From an uncultured Lachnospiraceae bacterium (GTDB lineage Bacteria > Bacillota > Clostridia > Lachnospirales > Lachnospiraceae), in assembly GCA_947178145.1 (NCBI GenBank), contig CAMWXE010000039.1:1-48577 (forward strand): a stretch of DNA of 48,577 nucleotides, in the 5' to 3' direction. Positions within the stretch are counted from its first letter, which is position 1; every line of letters starts with the position of its first letter. The position numbers were made by a program, and so were the translations under genes. The notes under the pieces are model-generated. The model was given only the letters and a program-made list of their open reading frames with translations, had not been told where the DNA came from and did not search any database. Of the stretch, positions 1 to 9,623 are shown piece by piece.

Positions 1-53
1 GCACAAAAAGCCTCGCCGTAGCCCACTACGTCTGCGTTTTTTGTACTGCACTC

Positions 54-103
54 TCGAAAAAATATCCTGCGCAATCTGTATCACTTATTTTCCTACAGTT
101 CCT
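54..103. repeat. Dispersed repeat A, left copy (inverted relative to right end)
   Basis: This stretch matches the reverse complement of 48528-48577 over about 50 bases with one clear mismatch, so the two window ends carry the same repeat in opposite orientation. The bases to its left (1-53) cannot be compared because the right copy runs off the window. A weaker relative of the repeat lies near 29878-29925. No open reading frame in it looks real. It could be a dispersed intergenic element or the edge of a larger mobile element. Confidence 0.8.
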
Positions 104-260
104 TACGGAAGTTACTTTTCACACCTACGCCAAAGTAGTGGGAATCTTGCGCCAAAATGCTTGCCTTTTAGCATTTTGTGTGCAAAAGCTGTTATAATTC
201 ACACCTCAATAACTTATAAGCTGATAAAAACTGGCGTTGGTGTGAATTGTAACTTACGGA
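104..260. repeat. Structured, MITE-like repeat element B, copy 1
   Basis: The element is bounded by imperfect inverted repeats at 104-131 and 233-260 (about 23 of 28 positions pair). Inside are a core at 131-156 (CAAAGTAGTGGGAATC then TGCGCCAAA), a perfect 7-bp hairpin at 154-177 (AAAATGC/GCATTTT), and then TGTGCAAA. The same core, a hairpin in the same place with a different stem sequence, and TGTGCAAA recur at 11487-11560. It encodes no credible protein. A small non-autonomous mobile element or a structured transcript are both possible. The rest of the gap to the MCP gene (261-597) holds only the MCP promoter. Confidence 0.65.
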
Positions 261-501
261 AGGCCGCTGTTCACTCTTTCTGCATAACCTGACCTGGACA
301 AGCCAGAGCCAAAATTTTGCCAGTTTGCGCAAGATTTCATTGTTAAGTGCCTAAGAGCATACCAAAATCAGCTGGGACTGCAGGCAGTAACTGCAGGGTA
401 TTTTTTCATTCCAGTTCCTGTTTATTTTATCAGTCAATTCTGCACATTTTCTTATCATTGCTAAATTCTTAAAGAGAAATAAATAAATTATTAATTTTTT
501 C

Positions 502-530
502 TTGTAATATAAAGCAATTAGCGCTACAAT
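502..530 (+). promoter_or_regulatory. Sigma-A type promoter of the MCP gene
   Basis: TTGTAA (502-507) and TACAAT (525-530) are separated by 17 bases, about 70 bases upstream of the chemotaxis receptor start, in an A/T-rich stretch. No flagellar sigma-D motif (TAAA-N15-GCCGATAA) was found here, so the receptor is probably transcribed by the housekeeping sigma factor. Confidence 0.55.
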
Positions 531-597
531 ATAAAAAAGGATATTCGTAATTGCATGAGCACAAAACAGTTACAAAAAACACCTAAAGGGGGTCTCA

Positions 598-2631
598 ATG
601 AGCACACAAACAAAAACAAACAAACCTAAGAAACGCATTGCCGATGAAATCATGTCTCAGATTGGCAAAAGTGTTATTTTCGTATTCCTTATTGTGGCAA
701 TTGTCGCTATCATCATGGTGGGGTGGCTAATCATGACATCGAAGGAAACTGAACTGACACTGGAGTCAAGTGCTGCTGCTAACCAGTTAACTGGATTTCT
801 GGAACAGTATATCAGAGGTGTGGAACAACTGTCTGTTAATCCCGAAATAAAAGATGTCATGCTGCAGACCGGCGCCGGCGATGATATTCTGCAGGCGGAC
901 AATATGGATACTGTCCGGGCGAATCTCCTAAATATCGCAGACACTGATCAGGAAAATACATTATCTGTATGGATCGCCGACATTGATGCAAGCGTCCTGA
1001 CACAGTCTGATGGATTCACATCCGGGGAAGGCTGGGATGTCACAACACGAGAATGGTACAAATGCATTGGTTTGGGCAAGACGATTCTGACAGAACCATA
1101 CATTGATTCTTCGACTGGAAAAATGATATTAAGTGCAGTATCCCCTGTTTATGATGACGCTACAGGCACCGCCATCGGTGCTGTTGGAATCGATCTCTCC
1201 CTGGAGCATATGACAGATGTTATGAGCGAATACACCTTCGGACATGATGGCTATATCCTGCTGTTATCCGGGAGCGGAACTTTCCTCTATCATCCACAGA
1301 ATGATATTATACAGAAAAATATCACAGATGTCAAAATATCACAAAATGTTGTGGACGCAGTACTTTCAGGCAGTGATGTTTTTCTGCGGTATACCGTCGA
1401 TGGTGTGACAAAATATGGTTCTGTATCTCCTGTCGGCGAGACAGGCTATATCGTACTTAGCAACATGCCTTTGACCGAATACTATTCCATGCTGATCATA
1501 ATGGTCATCGCCCTGGTTGTAGTCTTTGCTATTGGAATCGCACTGATTGCACTCAGCATCAGAAAGAGCGCCGCGAATCTGACGAAACCGATTTTAGAGT
1601 TAAATCACACAGCGCAGCAGCTTGCTGATGGGAATCTGGATGTACATCTCAATATCGATTCGGAAGACGAAATCGGTGAGCTGGGGAAATCCATCCAAAG
1701 GACCGTCGATCGATTAAAAGAATACATTGTATACATAGACGAAACTGCCGAGGTACTTGCACAGATTTCAGACGGAAAACTCAGTATTCACCTGAAAAAT
1801 GATTATGTCGGCGAATTCCAGAAGATAAAGACCGCCCTGCTCAACATCTCCGCCTCCATGAATGATGTCATGGAAGGCATTAATGCAAGTTCCAGCCGTG
1901 TGTCTATAGGTGCATCCGAGTTAGCGTCCGCTTCTCAGATGATCGCAGAAAGCTCAGAATTGCAGGCTGCTTCTGTAGAACAGCTCGCGGCGACGACGAA
2001 TACCGTTGCAGATCATGTAGAAGAGAGCCACAGAGATGCGGAAGCTTCTGCTAAGGAAACTGATAAAGTCACTGCAATGATTGAACAAAACCAAGAAAAG
2101 ATGACAATGATGATGGATGCGATGAATGAAATCCGTCAGACATCTCAGCAAGTTGTTGGCATCATCCAGACCATCGAGGAAATTGCCGACCAGACAAATC
2201 TCCTTTCACTGAATGCTTCCATAGAAGCCGCCCGCGCTGGTGAGGCTGGAAGGGGTTTTGCGGTCGTGGCAGACGAGATTGGTAAACTTGCGTTGGAGAG
2301 CTCAAAAGCAGCAAGCTCAACAAAAGATCTGATTGAGATTTCTATGGAGGAAATCAGCAAAGGAAACGCAATTGCTACCGATGCCATGAATTCATTGAAA
2401 GAATCTGTAAGCGCAGTTGATCGCGTAAACGAAATGATCAAAAAGACCGCCGAAAATTCCGCAATTCAGGCAGAAAACATGGAGCAATTACGTGTCGGAA
2501 TCGATGAAATTGCCCGTAGCATTCAGGACAACTCTGCCGCATCACAAGAGACCTCTGCTACTTCTGAAGAGCTTGCGACACAGGCTGATCTCTTAAATAA
2601 AATGGTACAAAAATTTGAATTAATCAACTGA
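598..2631 (+). CDS. Methyl-accepting chemotaxis protein (dCache-HAMP-MCP)
   Basis: Transmembrane chemoreceptor of 677 residues that would pass an external signal to the CheA-CheW complex. A first membrane segment lies at about residues 26-47, followed by a large extracytoplasmic domain of dCache type (about 50-290), a second membrane segment (about 298-321), a HAMP domain and a HAMP-like linker, then a long coiled-coil signalling domain. The hairpin tip is well conserved ([18 protein letters not shown] near residue 532). The ligand is unknown. The C terminus (KFELIN) has no CheR-tethering pentapeptide. The start follows AAAGGGGG with good spacing. No che or flagellar genes are nearby, so this is an orphan receptor gene with its own promoter and terminator. 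Confidence 0.95.
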   Translation: MSTQTKTNKPKKRIADEIMSQIGKSVIFVFLIVAIVAIIMVGWLIMTSKETELTLESSAAANQLTGFLEQYIRGVEQLSVNPEIKDVMLQTGAGDDILQADNMDTVRANLLNIADTDQENTLSVWIADIDASVLTQSDGFTSGEGWDVTTREWYKCIGLGKTILTEPYIDSSTGKMILSAVSPVYDDATGTAIGAVGIDLSLEHMTDVMSEYTFGHDGYILLLSGSGTFLYHPQNDIIQKNITDVKISQNVVDAVLSGSDVFLRYTVDGVTKYGSVSPVGETGYIVLSNMPLTEYYSMLIIMVIALVVVFAIGIALIALSIRKSAANLTKPILELNHTAQQLADGNLDVHLNIDSEDEIGELGKSIQRTVDRLKEYIVYIDETAEVLAQISDGKLSIHLKNDYVGEFQKIKTALLNISASMNDVMEGINASSSRVSIGASELASASQMIAESSELQAASVEQLAATTNTVADHVEESHRDAEASAKETDKVTAMIEQNQEKMTMMMDAMNEIRQTSQQVVGIIQTIEEIADQTNLLSLNASIEAARAGEAGRGFAVVADEIGKLALESSKAASSTKDLIEISMEEISKGNAIATDAMNSLKESVSAVDRVNEMIKKTAENSAIQAENMEQLRVGIDEIARSIQDNSAASQETSATSEELATQADLLNKMVQKFELIN

Positions 2632-2662
2632 AAAGGTGCCTCTGCATAGGGGCACCTTTTTT
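2631..2662 (+). terminator. Rho-independent terminator after the MCP gene
   Basis: A perfect 10-bp stem, AAAAGGTGCC (2631-2640) with GGCACCTTTT (2651-2660), sits directly on the stop codon and ends in a T run. Confidence 0.9.
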
Positions 2663-2826
2663 GTCAACAAATCTACTCTTCAATCACTGTTGCGCAATCC
2701 TCCGCAGCTGCCTGCTTTAAAACTGCCTAAAATTCTGTCCCGATTCACTCGCATCCGTGCCAACGTCAACTGCCATATTCTTCTGTCCGTTATACTGACG
2801 GGCAGTAAAATTTGCCAGCAACACCG

Positions 2827-2879
2827 ACTCACGAGCGTTAATACCTAAAGCCACCTTGCAAACTTTATCGCTCGTGAGT
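2827..2879 (-). other. Inverted repeat downstream of the ABC operon
   Basis: ACTCACGAGCG (2827-2837) pairs perfectly with CGCTCGTGAGT (2869-2879) across a 31-base loop, just past the stop of the last ABC importer gene. It lacks a T run, so it may be a 3' stabilising hairpin or a weak terminator. A minus-strand open frame across 2676-2860 has no usable start codon and is not called. Confidence 0.45.
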
Positions 2880-2890
2880 ATAATTCGCTG

Positions 2891-3499
2891 CTACGCACAA
2901 GTCATATCAAATACCCGACTGCAAATCTGCTCTGCCAGAGCAAGATTGTGCGTGATGACAACAACTCCCATATTGCGGGCTTCTGCCTTGTCACAAATCC
3001 TGTTCCAGATCTGTGCCTGTGTGATGACATCAAGCATCGTACTGATCTCATCACAGATCAAAAAAGAAGGATTGCTCATCAGGGCTCTCGCCACACAAAA
3101 ACGCTGCAGCTCCCCGCCTGAGAGCTCCCTTGCAAAACGCTCCATCCATTCCTGTTCAATGCCAAGGGAAACCAGCAAATCCTCCTGTATCTGTCCACTC
3201 TCCGCCAACACTTTCCGAAGCCGCCAACGGGGATTAATCGCGCGCTCGGGATGCTGACAAATAAGCTGTACCGGACAGACTCCTTTTTGGGGAAGCGGCT
3301 TTCCATCCAGCAAAATCTCGCCCTCCGAAGGCACCAAATAGCCCGCAAGCAGCATCGCCAGAGTTGTTTTGCCATAACCACTAGGGGCAATCAATCCAAC
3401 ACACTCTCCCTGCTCCACACCAAAATCAAAGTCTCTCAACACCCATTCCTGCTTTTTATGATAGCGAAATCTCACTCTTTTTGCTTCAAGCCACATCAT
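2891..3499 (-). CDS. Short ATP-binding subunit of peptide/nickel-type ABC importer
   Basis: Second ATPase of the importer operon (DppF/NikE type), 202 residues from a start preceded by AGGAGAGGTGT. It shows a Walker A (APSGYGKT), an ABC signature (LSGGELQR), a Walker B (FLICDE) followed by the D-loop region, and the H-loop histidine (VITHN). The oligopeptide-ABC C-terminal extension of longer relatives is absent, which fits the compact ATPases that pair with a full-length partner in clostridial nickel/peptide systems. The open frame extends upstream to 3916, but that part overlaps the partner ATPase gene and has no family-like content. It would power uptake through the two permeases encoded upstream. 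Confidence 0.9.
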   Translation of the reverse strand: MMWLEAKRVRFRYHKKQEWVLRDFDFGVEQGECVGLIAPSGYGKTTLAMLLAGYLVPSEGEILLDGKPLPQKGVCPVQLICQHPERAINPRWRLRKVLAESGQIQEDLLVSLGIEQEWMERFARELSGGELQRFCVARALMSNPSFLICDEISTMLDVITQAQIWNRICDKAEARNMGVVVITHNLALAEQICSRVFDMTCA

Positions 3500-3605
3500 A
3501 CACCTCTCCTCTACGCGATATCTCCACTGCGCAAAAACAATTTTTTCATACAGGTATGCATTCCATCCTGGCATACATGCCACAAATGCCTCGGCTGATT
3601 CTGCC

Positions 3606-4562
3606 TCAAATCGCGTAAAAACACCGCACTTCCCCACCGCGCAGCTCCCGCATGGGCGGTGCTTCCTGCTCACATTTTGCCGACTTACAGCTGCATCTTG
3701 GAGCAAACAGGCAACCCTTTGGCAGATTTCCGGCATATGGCTGAAAGCCGGCAATCGGTTCGAACCCATTCTGTGGTAATGCCCTCCAGAGTGCTTTGCT
3801 GTAAGGGTGACGCAATGACTCCGGACCCATGCGAAAGTCCAGAGCACTGGTCGTTTCCACTGTCGTTCCCGCATAGAAAACTGCAATCTTGTCCGCAAAT
3901 GCAAATGCCAGGTCAATATCGTGTGTAATCAAAATCACTGCCTTCCCCTCGTCCGCCATTTCACGGAACAATGTCAATGCCTCCAACGCCTGATGGAGAC
4001 TCATACCTGGCGTCGGCTCGTCAGCAATAATCAATCGCGCATCTGTGATCAATGCCGTAGATACCAGCACCCGGCGCGCCATACCACCCGAAAGTTCAAA
4101 TGGATAACATTTTTCTGTACTTTCGGATAGCCCAAGCCGACCAAAAACCCCCTTCCTCTTCGCTGTCGGATATGGTTTTTTGTGTCCGTCGGCCTGTGCC
4201 CCTGCCCTCATCAGCGGGTCGAGGTAAGCGATGGACTGCGGCACAAGTGACATCTCGTTTCCTCTTAATTGCTCCTGTAATTCCGGTGTCAATATTTGGC
4301 CGTCATAGCGCATATCGCCGACAGCAGTCGCATTCTCCGGCAGGATTCCCAATATCGCCGACGCAAGCAGACTCTTCCCGGAGCCGGATGAACCGGCAAT
4401 TGCCAGAATTTCTCCTGTATGTACTTTTATACTTAAATTCGAAATCACCTGCAAGTCTCTCTGTCCAAGCGCACTGTCATACATCCTGAAAGAAACCGAC
4501 AAATCGCATATCTCAAGAAGAGGGCAATCCTGCTTCTGCTTTTTTTCCATTGTATTTCCCAT
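3606..4562 (-). CDS. ATP-binding subunit of peptide/nickel-type ABC importer (DppD-like)
   Basis: First ATPase of the importer, 318 residues from the chosen start (MGNTMEKK), which has GGAGG five bases upstream. Earlier in-frame starts at 4631 (next to the permease stop) or 4658 are possible. Walker A is GSSGSGKS, the signature is LSGGMARR, Walker B is LIIADE, and the H-loop is LITHD. The C terminus has the cysteine-containing oligopeptide/dipeptide ABC extension (APRCSCKSAKC). It would sit on the cytoplasmic face and hydrolyse ATP together with the short ATPase encoded downstream. Confidence 0.92.
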   Translation of the reverse strand: MGNTMEKKQKQDCPLLEICDLSVSFRMYDSALGQRDLQVISNLSIKVHTGEILAIAGSSGSGKSLLASAILGILPENATAVGDMRYDGQILTPELQEQLRGNEMSLVPQSIAYLDPLMRAGAQADGHKKPYPTAKRKGVFGRLGLSESTEKCYPFELSGGMARRVLVSTALITDARLIIADEPTPGMSLHQALEALTLFREMADEGKAVILITHDIDLAFAFADKIAVFYAGTTVETTSALDFRMGPESLRHPYSKALWRALPQNGFEPIAGFQPYAGNLPKGCLFAPRCSCKSAKCEQEAPPMRELRGGEVRCFYAI

Positions 4563-4632
4563 AAAATCCTCCATGCCGTTTTTGGCGCTCAATGCAGTTT
4601 GCACAGAATCTTTCCCCATCTCTCTGCACATT

Positions 4633-5475
4633 TCATTCCTGCGCGCTGTAAGGATCAATCACGGTTCGCAGATTTTCCCCCACACGGTCAATCAGCAGCA
4701 CAGTCAAAACCAGCAAAAGTCCTGGAAACACCGCCATCCACCACATGCCAGAGGAAAGGTATCTCATACTTTCAGCCAGAATAATACCGATTGCGGGCTG
4801 TTCTGGCGGCAGCCCGTAACCCAGAAAAGAGATGGACGCTTCGTGCAGAATTGCATGGGGAAACATCAGAATCAGTCCCACGATAAACTGCGGAGCCAGG
4901 TGCGGCAGTAAATGATGAAGCAGTATCCATTGACTTGATTTCCCTAAGCGGCGGGAGACTGCTATATAGTGCTGACTGCGCAGCTGCAGCACCTCTCCCC
5001 GTATCAGTCGGGCAAGGCTTGTCCAGTGTGTTGCCGCGATACCAACCAACAATCCCTTCATCCCTCTTCCAAGAGAAAATGATATTAAAATGATAAAAAC
5101 AGTATGCGGAATCCCCATCATCAAATCAATCACCCAGTTGATGATTCCATCCATAAACTTTGATCCCATTGCCGCCACAATCCCGATTAAAATGGCAATT
5201 ACCGCGCTGATGCAGGATGCCGCAATCCCCACTGTCATACTGACAGACAGACCTTTTATCGTGCGCAGCAGCAAATCCCTTCCCAGATTGTCTGTGCCAA
5301 ACAGGTGCCCCCACGAAGGCGGTTGTCTGGCATTTAGAACATCAGTACTGACAGCTTTCTCCGAAATCAATAATCCAAAAGCATAAAGCGCCAGCATCAA
5401 AATCGCCAGCATCATTGTCAAAATGAATGCTTTCGTCCGCTGGTTGAATCCTTTTCTGTGTCTTGTCTGACTCAT
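4633..5475 (-). CDS. ABC importer permease subunit (DppC-like)
   Basis: Inner permease subunit, 280 residues. One membrane segment lies near the N terminus (about 15-37), then the extracytoplasmic loop typical of DppC/OppC (PPSWGHLFGTDNLGRDLL), then about five further membrane segments with the binding-protein-dependent transport motif in the last cytoplasmic loop. The start overlaps the previous stop by four bases (ATGA) with GGGAGG upstream, so it is probably translationally coupled to the DppB-like gene. The conserved GTDNLGRD motif makes the assignment secure. The substrate (peptide, nickel complex or opine) is not settled. Confidence 0.93.
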   Translation of the reverse strand: MSQTRHRKGFNQRTKAFILTMMLAILMLALYAFGLLISEKAVSTDVLNARQPPSWGHLFGTDNLGRDLLLRTIKGLSVSMTVGIAASCISAVIAILIGIVAAMGSKFMDGIINWVIDLMMGIPHTVFIILISFSLGRGMKGLLVGIAATHWTSLARLIRGEVLQLRSQHYIAVSRRLGKSSQWILLHHLLPHLAPQFIVGLILMFPHAILHEASISFLGYGLPPEQPAIGIILAESMRYLSSGMWWMAVFPGLLLVLTVLLIDRVGENLRTVIDPYSAQE

Positions 5476-6503
5476 CTGCCCACCTCCCGCATCCTAGGGT
5501 CTACCACTCTGTACAGCAGATTCGCAATCATATTTCCCACACAGACAAACAGCGCAGAAAACAGTGTGATTCCCAGCAAAAGCGGCACATCGGAATTGAG
5601 CCCCGCCGCAGAGACAGCCGATCCCAGACCCGGATAAGAAAACACATTCTCCGCCAGCACAGATCCGCAAAAGAGCTCCGCAAAAGAGGCAAACTGCAGT
5701 GTTATGGCAGGCAGAACTGTATTGCGCAGACCATGACGCCAAAACAGCGTCCGTCTGCTCTCTCCGCGGGCGCGGGCAAACAGAATATACTCACTGTTCA
5801 TCACATCAATCATTTTCTGTCTTGTGTGCAGCGCAATATTGGAAAAGGACATCAGGCTTAGCGTAAATGCCGGAAGCACCAGATGATGCAGGCGCTGCCA
5901 GATCGTCACCTCGCTGCTGCGCATACCAATCGGTGTCGAGAATCCGACAGGAAACCAGCCCAATATCACAGCAAAAATCATGAGAAAAATAAGACCAAGC
6001 CAGAATGTCGGCACACTGCTCAGCAGATAACAGAGCTTACTGATGATTTTATCCTGCCATTTATCCCGGTTCATTCCCATAATGCATCCCAGAGAAAACC
6101 CGATGATTCCCGAAAATACCCAAGCGCACATCATGAGGGCAAGGGAATTCTGAAACCGCTCCGAGATAATCTCAATCACCGGCCGCCGATACAAAAGTGA
6201 CATGCCAAAATCCCCATGCAGCAAAGCGAAGAGCCAGCTAACATATCGCTCTACAGGAGGCTTGTCAATCCCCCAGTACACCGCAATCTCAGACCGCTGC
6301 TCCTCTGACACTGGTCCGATTCCCATCAGATATTGCTGGACCGGATCAACCGGAGAGGCACTCACCAGCGCAAAAGAGATAACACTGACTGCAAAAAGCA
6401 GCAAGATCACACGAATCATATGTATAATAAACTGTTTTACTATTTTCACTATTTCTGACACTCCTGTCATATTCAAATTATGCCTTCTCATTTGATGACA
6501 CAT
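5472..6503 (-). CDS. ABC importer permease subunit (DppB-like)
   Basis: Inner permease subunit, up to 343 residues. It has an N-terminal membrane segment, the DppB-type extracytoplasmic loop (YWGIDKPPVERYVSWL), then about five membrane segments and the EAA-like loop (YILFARARGESRRTLFWRHG). The start is uncertain. The ATG at 6503 lies inside the first perfect unit of a 40-bp tandem array and has no good ribosome binding site, while a family-like N terminus would begin nearer ATG 6470 or GTG 6449, the latter with AGGAG 11 bases away. The gene is co-transcribed with the binding protein encoded upstream and overlaps the next permease by four bases. Confidence 0.9.
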   Translation of the reverse strand: MCHQMRRHNLNMTGVSEIVKIVKQFIIHMIRVILLLFAVSVISFALVSASPVDPVQQYLMGIGPVSEEQRSEIAVYWGIDKPPVERYVSWLFALLHGDFGMSLLYRRPVIEIISERFQNSLALMMCAWVFSGIIGFSLGCIMGMNRDKWQDKIISKLCYLLSSVPTFWLGLIFLMIFAVILGWFPVGFSTPIGMRSSEVTIWQRLHHLVLPAFTLSLMSFSNIALHTRQKMIDVMNSEYILFARARGESRRTLFWRHGLRNTVLPAITLQFASFAELFCGSVLAENVFSYPGLGSAVSAAGLNSDVPLLLGITLFSALFVCVGNMIANLLYRVVDPRMREVGR

Positions 6504-6654
6504 CTGTCACTTTATATCTCTTCTCATTTTCATTATGACACATCTGTCACTTTATATCTCTTCTCATTTTCATTATGACACATCTGTCACTTTATATCTC
6601 TTCTCATTTTCATTGTGACGCAACTGTCACTTTTGCACTTCTTCCCACTTCCAC
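6455..6654. repeat. 40-bp tandem repeat array between binding-protein and permease genes
   Basis: Three units of exactly 40 bp are identical by eye (6495-6534, 6535-6574, 6575-6614), flanked by a degenerate unit on each side (about 6455-6494 and 6615-6654). Each perfect unit holds the palindrome TGACA-N4-TGTCA. The outer unit at 6615-6654 overlaps the 3' end of the binding-protein gene, whose stop codon lies in the palindrome. On the transcribed strand each unit carries an ATG. Identical units suggest recent expansion by slippage or recombination. Confidence 0.9.
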
Positions 6655-8243
6655 TCAGAAAGATTCTGAAGCAGCGGCATGGACGAACCATGCGGGTGCA
6701 GCTGCTGCTCACCAATGTCAAGCCCGTCACGCACATAATAGAGGTGGTCCACATTGACGATCCACACCCACGGACACGCCCCTTTCATGGATGTTCCCGT
6801 CTCGCCGTCCCACTGGGCAAGCTGCCAGTTCCGGTACGCCTCCTCTGTCGTCAGCGCCTCCATGGCAGCTGACAGATACTGATCTGTCTCCTCCGACTGA
6901 TATCCTTCGGGATTATAGAAATCATCCTTGAAAGCTCCGCTGCTCTGATACAGACAATAACTTTCATAAGGATTGGCAGCACCCCAGCCCATCATGACAC
7001 CATCCGAAAACATCCGTTTCGCCAGATCATCCCAGCTGGTTCCCTCCACATTGATGTGAATGCCGATATCCTCCACCTGCTCCGCAGCGGCAAAAGCAAT
7101 CGCCTGACGCACAGAATCCCCGCTGGGATACAGCACTGTAAACGAGGCTTCCACACCGTCTTTCTCCACAATGCCATCCCCGTCAGAATCAGACCAGCCT
7201 GCGTCTGCAAGCAGCCTCTTTGCATAGTCCACATCCGTGTCGATCACAACCTCCGGATTGTTCCACGGCATGCCGTCATTCTCAGAATAGCAAGGTGTTG
7301 CAAACCCATTCAGTGCCGCGTCTGCGACCAGTTCGCGGTCAATGGCACAGGCGATGGCCTGACGGATTTCCAGATTGCAGGTCACGTCATTTCCAATCGG
7401 ATAACCACTCTCTGTGACCTTCCCTTCCGCAGGCAGCATTGGCAGCGTAAAGCCGCGATTGTCAACAGAGGTCACACGCGCAACATGATAGCCGCCAATT
7501 TCCGTACCTGCAAGCGTCGCCGCCGTCAGCGCCACATCAACCTGCCCGGCCTGAACAGCGGCAAACGCAGCATCTTCTGTCATGAAAACGATGGTCACAT
7601 TTGCAATAGAAGGAATCCTCCCGTAATAGTCCTCATTCGCCTCCAGAATCAACTGCTCCTGCGGATTCCACTGGACAAACTTCCACGGACCGGAACCGAC
7701 AGGGTTTGTCCCGTAATCCGCACCATAGGCATGCTCCGGGACTATCCCCACAGATGCAATTGTATTTAAAAATACAGAAGTCGGTTTGGACAGGGTAAAT
7801 ACGACCGTCGTGTCATTTACCGCCTCAACCTTTTCCATAAATGTAAGGTCGATGGAAGCCTGCGCCGCCCTTGCCGTCTCGAAAGTAAACACAACATCAT
7901 CAGCGGTGACTGCCTCCCCATCCGTAAACTTCGCATCATCACGCAGTGTAAATGTCCACACCAAACCCGATGCATCAAGATGATAATCGACAGCCAGATC
8001 ATTCTCAAAACTCATGTCACTGCGATATTTGACGAGCGTACTCTGTATCAACGGCGTATTTCCATGTCCCCATCCCTGCACAGGGTCCAGCGTGGACGGT
8101 TCCGAGGAAATCGCCACAACCACTCCGTCGCGCTGCAAACTGCTGACCGGATACGCACCGGAAGCACAGCCTGAAAACACACCCATCACAATCGCGCCAG
8201 CCGCTATCCATAAAAATCTCCATTGCCAACCTGTTTTTCTCAT
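6627..8243 (-). CDS. Lipoprotein substrate-binding protein of peptide/nickel-type ABC importer
   Basis: Extracytoplasmic solute-binding protein of SBP_bac_5 family, 538 residues. It starts with a lipoprotein signal peptide whose lipobox ends in FSGC (Cys26). The mature domain shows family landmarks: SSEPSTLDPV near the N terminus, then FTLRDDAKFTDGEAVTADDVVFT and GSGPWKFVQW. It is the first gene of a five-gene minus-strand operon (binding protein, DppB, DppC, DppD, short DppF). The start follows AAAGGAGAGATA. The ligand cannot be told from sequence; peptides, nickel chelates and opines are all bound by relatives. Confidence 0.93.
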   Translation of the reverse strand: MRKTGWQWRFLWIAAGAIVMGVFSGCASGAYPVSSLQRDGVVVAISSEPSTLDPVQGWGHGNTPLIQSTLVKYRSDMSFENDLAVDYHLDASGLVWTFTLRDDAKFTDGEAVTADDVVFTFETARAAQASIDLTFMEKVEAVNDTTVVFTLSKPTSVFLNTIASVGIVPEHAYGADYGTNPVGSGPWKFVQWNPQEQLILEANEDYYGRIPSIANVTIVFMTEDAAFAAVQAGQVDVALTAATLAGTEIGGYHVARVTSVDNRGFTLPMLPAEGKVTESGYPIGNDVTCNLEIRQAIACAIDRELVADAALNGFATPCYSENDGMPWNNPEVVIDTDVDYAKRLLADAGWSDSDGDGIVEKDGVEASFTVLYPSGDSVRQAIAFAAAEQVEDIGIHINVEGTSWDDLAKRMFSDGVMMGWGAANPYESYCLYQSSGAFKDDFYNPEGYQSEETDQYLSAAMEALTTEEAYRNWQLAQWDGETGTSMKGACPWVWIVNVDHLYYVRDGLDIGEQQLHPHGSSMPLLQNLSEWKWEEVQK

Positions 8244-8347
8244 TATCTCTCCTTTTCATTCAGAAATATATACACATCCAGTCATGGGAATGTTCTCCGC
8301 CACTGGCCACCGCGCAGGGCGGATGCTGTGTATTTGCGCCTCTGTGC

Positions 8348-8394
8348 AAAAAAATTTCAGTACGACACGCTTTCCATGCGCAGTACTGAAATTT
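8348..8394 (-). terminator. Hairpin with T run after the deacetylase gene
   Basis: AAATTTCAGTAC (8352-8363) and GTACTGAAATTT (8383-8394) pair perfectly over 12 bp, and on the minus strand the second arm runs into seven T residues. It lies 120 bases past the deacetylase stop and upstream of the importer operon, so it probably separates the two transcripts. The A/T-rich palindrome could also be a repressor site. No strong promoter was found in the remaining 100 bases before the binding-protein gene. Confidence 0.65.
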
Positions 8395-8513
8395 ATTATA
8401 TCCCATACCTATTATTTTTGTAAGCCGGGGGAGGGGTTGTTCGTGTGAAAAATACTTCCAGGGCAGCATGGGGGATTTGATTGCATCATCGAAAGCGCCT
8501 ATGCGAGCCAGTC

Positions 8514-9530
8514 CTAATTTGCTAAGACTAATTCAGACAGAGGCCGAAAACTGTAACCCATGTCCTCCCACTTTGTCAGCAGCTCGTCCAAAATCTCACC
8601 GTTTGTCCGGGACGTATTGTGCAGCAGCACGATCGCCCCCGGATGAATGCGCGACGTGAGCTTGTCAAAAGCAGCATCGTGGCTCGGCTGATTCTCTGTA
8701 TCCCAGTCCACGTAAGCCAGACTCCAGAAAATTGTGTTGTAACCCAGCTCCTGGGCCATCTTGATATTCTGTGCATTTGCCTTGCCCTGGGGCGGGCGGT
8801 AATATGGTGACAGTGTCGTGCCGGTTATCGCGGAAAAGGAATCCGCCACATCGTCCAATTCTTTCTGAAATGCCTCCAGATCCGATATTGACGACATATC
8901 CGGGTGGTGATAGGTATGGTTGCCCACGATATGCCCTTCCTCAACCATGCGTTTCACCAAGTCCGGTGCTGTCTCCAGAAAATGTCCTACAACAAAAAAC
9001 GTCGCTGTGACATTGTGTTTTTTTAGCGCGTCCAATATCGGCCCGGTGTTGCCGTTCTCGTATCCGCAGTCAAATGTCAGATAGATTACTTTTTCACTGT
9101 CATCGCCCATAAAATAGGCATCATACCACGCCAGGTCCTCCGGTGATGCATTCCCCACAGGCTGCGTGCCGGATTCCCCGAAAGAAAGCCCCCAGTCCTC
9201 CGAATTCAGCACCAGCTCAAATCCTTCCGGCGGCTGCTTTTGCACTGTGGCATTTTCTGATGCAGCGGGATCTGTTTCGCCCCCGGCACTGTCATCACCT
9301 GCTGTGTCCTGCCCCGTCATGCGCAAATCCTCTGCTTCCTGACCTTCCATCTCCTGAAACACAGACGGTGTCCGATCCTCCAGATCCACGTTTACGACCG
9401 TCCGTTCCTCCGCTTCCGCATCACTTCGCAGCGCTGCCTGTGTACCGGAACTGCCGCACCCTGTCAAAACTATTGTCATTGCGATTGCTCCCAATGCGCA
9501 GGCTGTCTTTTTAATACTTTGTCTGTTCAC
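8514..9530 (-). CDS. Polysaccharide deacetylase lipoprotein (PdaA-like)
   Basis: Carbohydrate esterase 4 family enzyme, 338 residues, expected to remove N-acetyl groups from peptidoglycan outside the membrane. A lipoprotein signal peptide ends at LTGC (Cys25), followed by a low-complexity acidic linker (about 26-105) and the NodB domain (about 150-335). Motif 1 reads TFDCGYENG; relatives of PdaA also replace the second Asp, usually by Asn, so Cys here is a further variation. The metal-binding motif is GNHTYHHP, and RPPQGKAN and LHN motifs follow. The architecture and the YENG motif resemble PdaA, which makes muramic-delta-lactam in spore cortex, but a vegetative role is equally possible. Confidence 0.88.
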   Translation of the reverse strand: MNRQSIKKTACALGAIAMTIVLTGCGSSGTQAALRSDAEAEERTVVNVDLEDRTPSVFQEMEGQEAEDLRMTGQDTAGDDSAGGETDPAASENATVQKQPPEGFELVLNSEDWGLSFGESGTQPVGNASPEDLAWYDAYFMGDDSEKVIYLTFDCGYENGNTGPILDALKKHNVTATFFVVGHFLETAPDLVKRMVEEGHIVGNHTYHHPDMSSISDLEAFQKELDDVADSFSAITGTTLSPYYRPPQGKANAQNIKMAQELGYNTIFWSLAYVDWDTENQPSHDAAFDKLTSRIHPGAIVLLHNTSRTNGEILDELLTKWEDMGYSFRPLSELVLAN

Positions 9531-9623
9531 TTTTGTATCTCTCCTGTTTCCTTTTTAATTTGTTTTCGGAATCAATCTTTCTGTCAGATGTCAGAAAGGC
9601 TTTTCCCAACACGCTCTCATCCA

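Noticed and set aside
41..292. Open frame of 83 codons at the left end
   Set aside because: It lies wholly inside repeat A and element B, with no ribosome binding site or protein-like composition.
2676..2860. Minus-strand open stretch reading ALGINARES then VLLANFTARQYNG
   Set aside because: It has no start codon with a ribosome binding site and no recognised family; it may be a remnant or chance.
3500..3916. Upstream extension of the short ABC ATPase frame
   Set aside because: The extension overlaps the partner ATPase gene in another frame, and the start at 3499 has a strong ribosome binding site.
6495..6614. CRISPR array
   Set aside because: The 40-bp units are directly contiguous with no unique spacers, and no cas genes are present.
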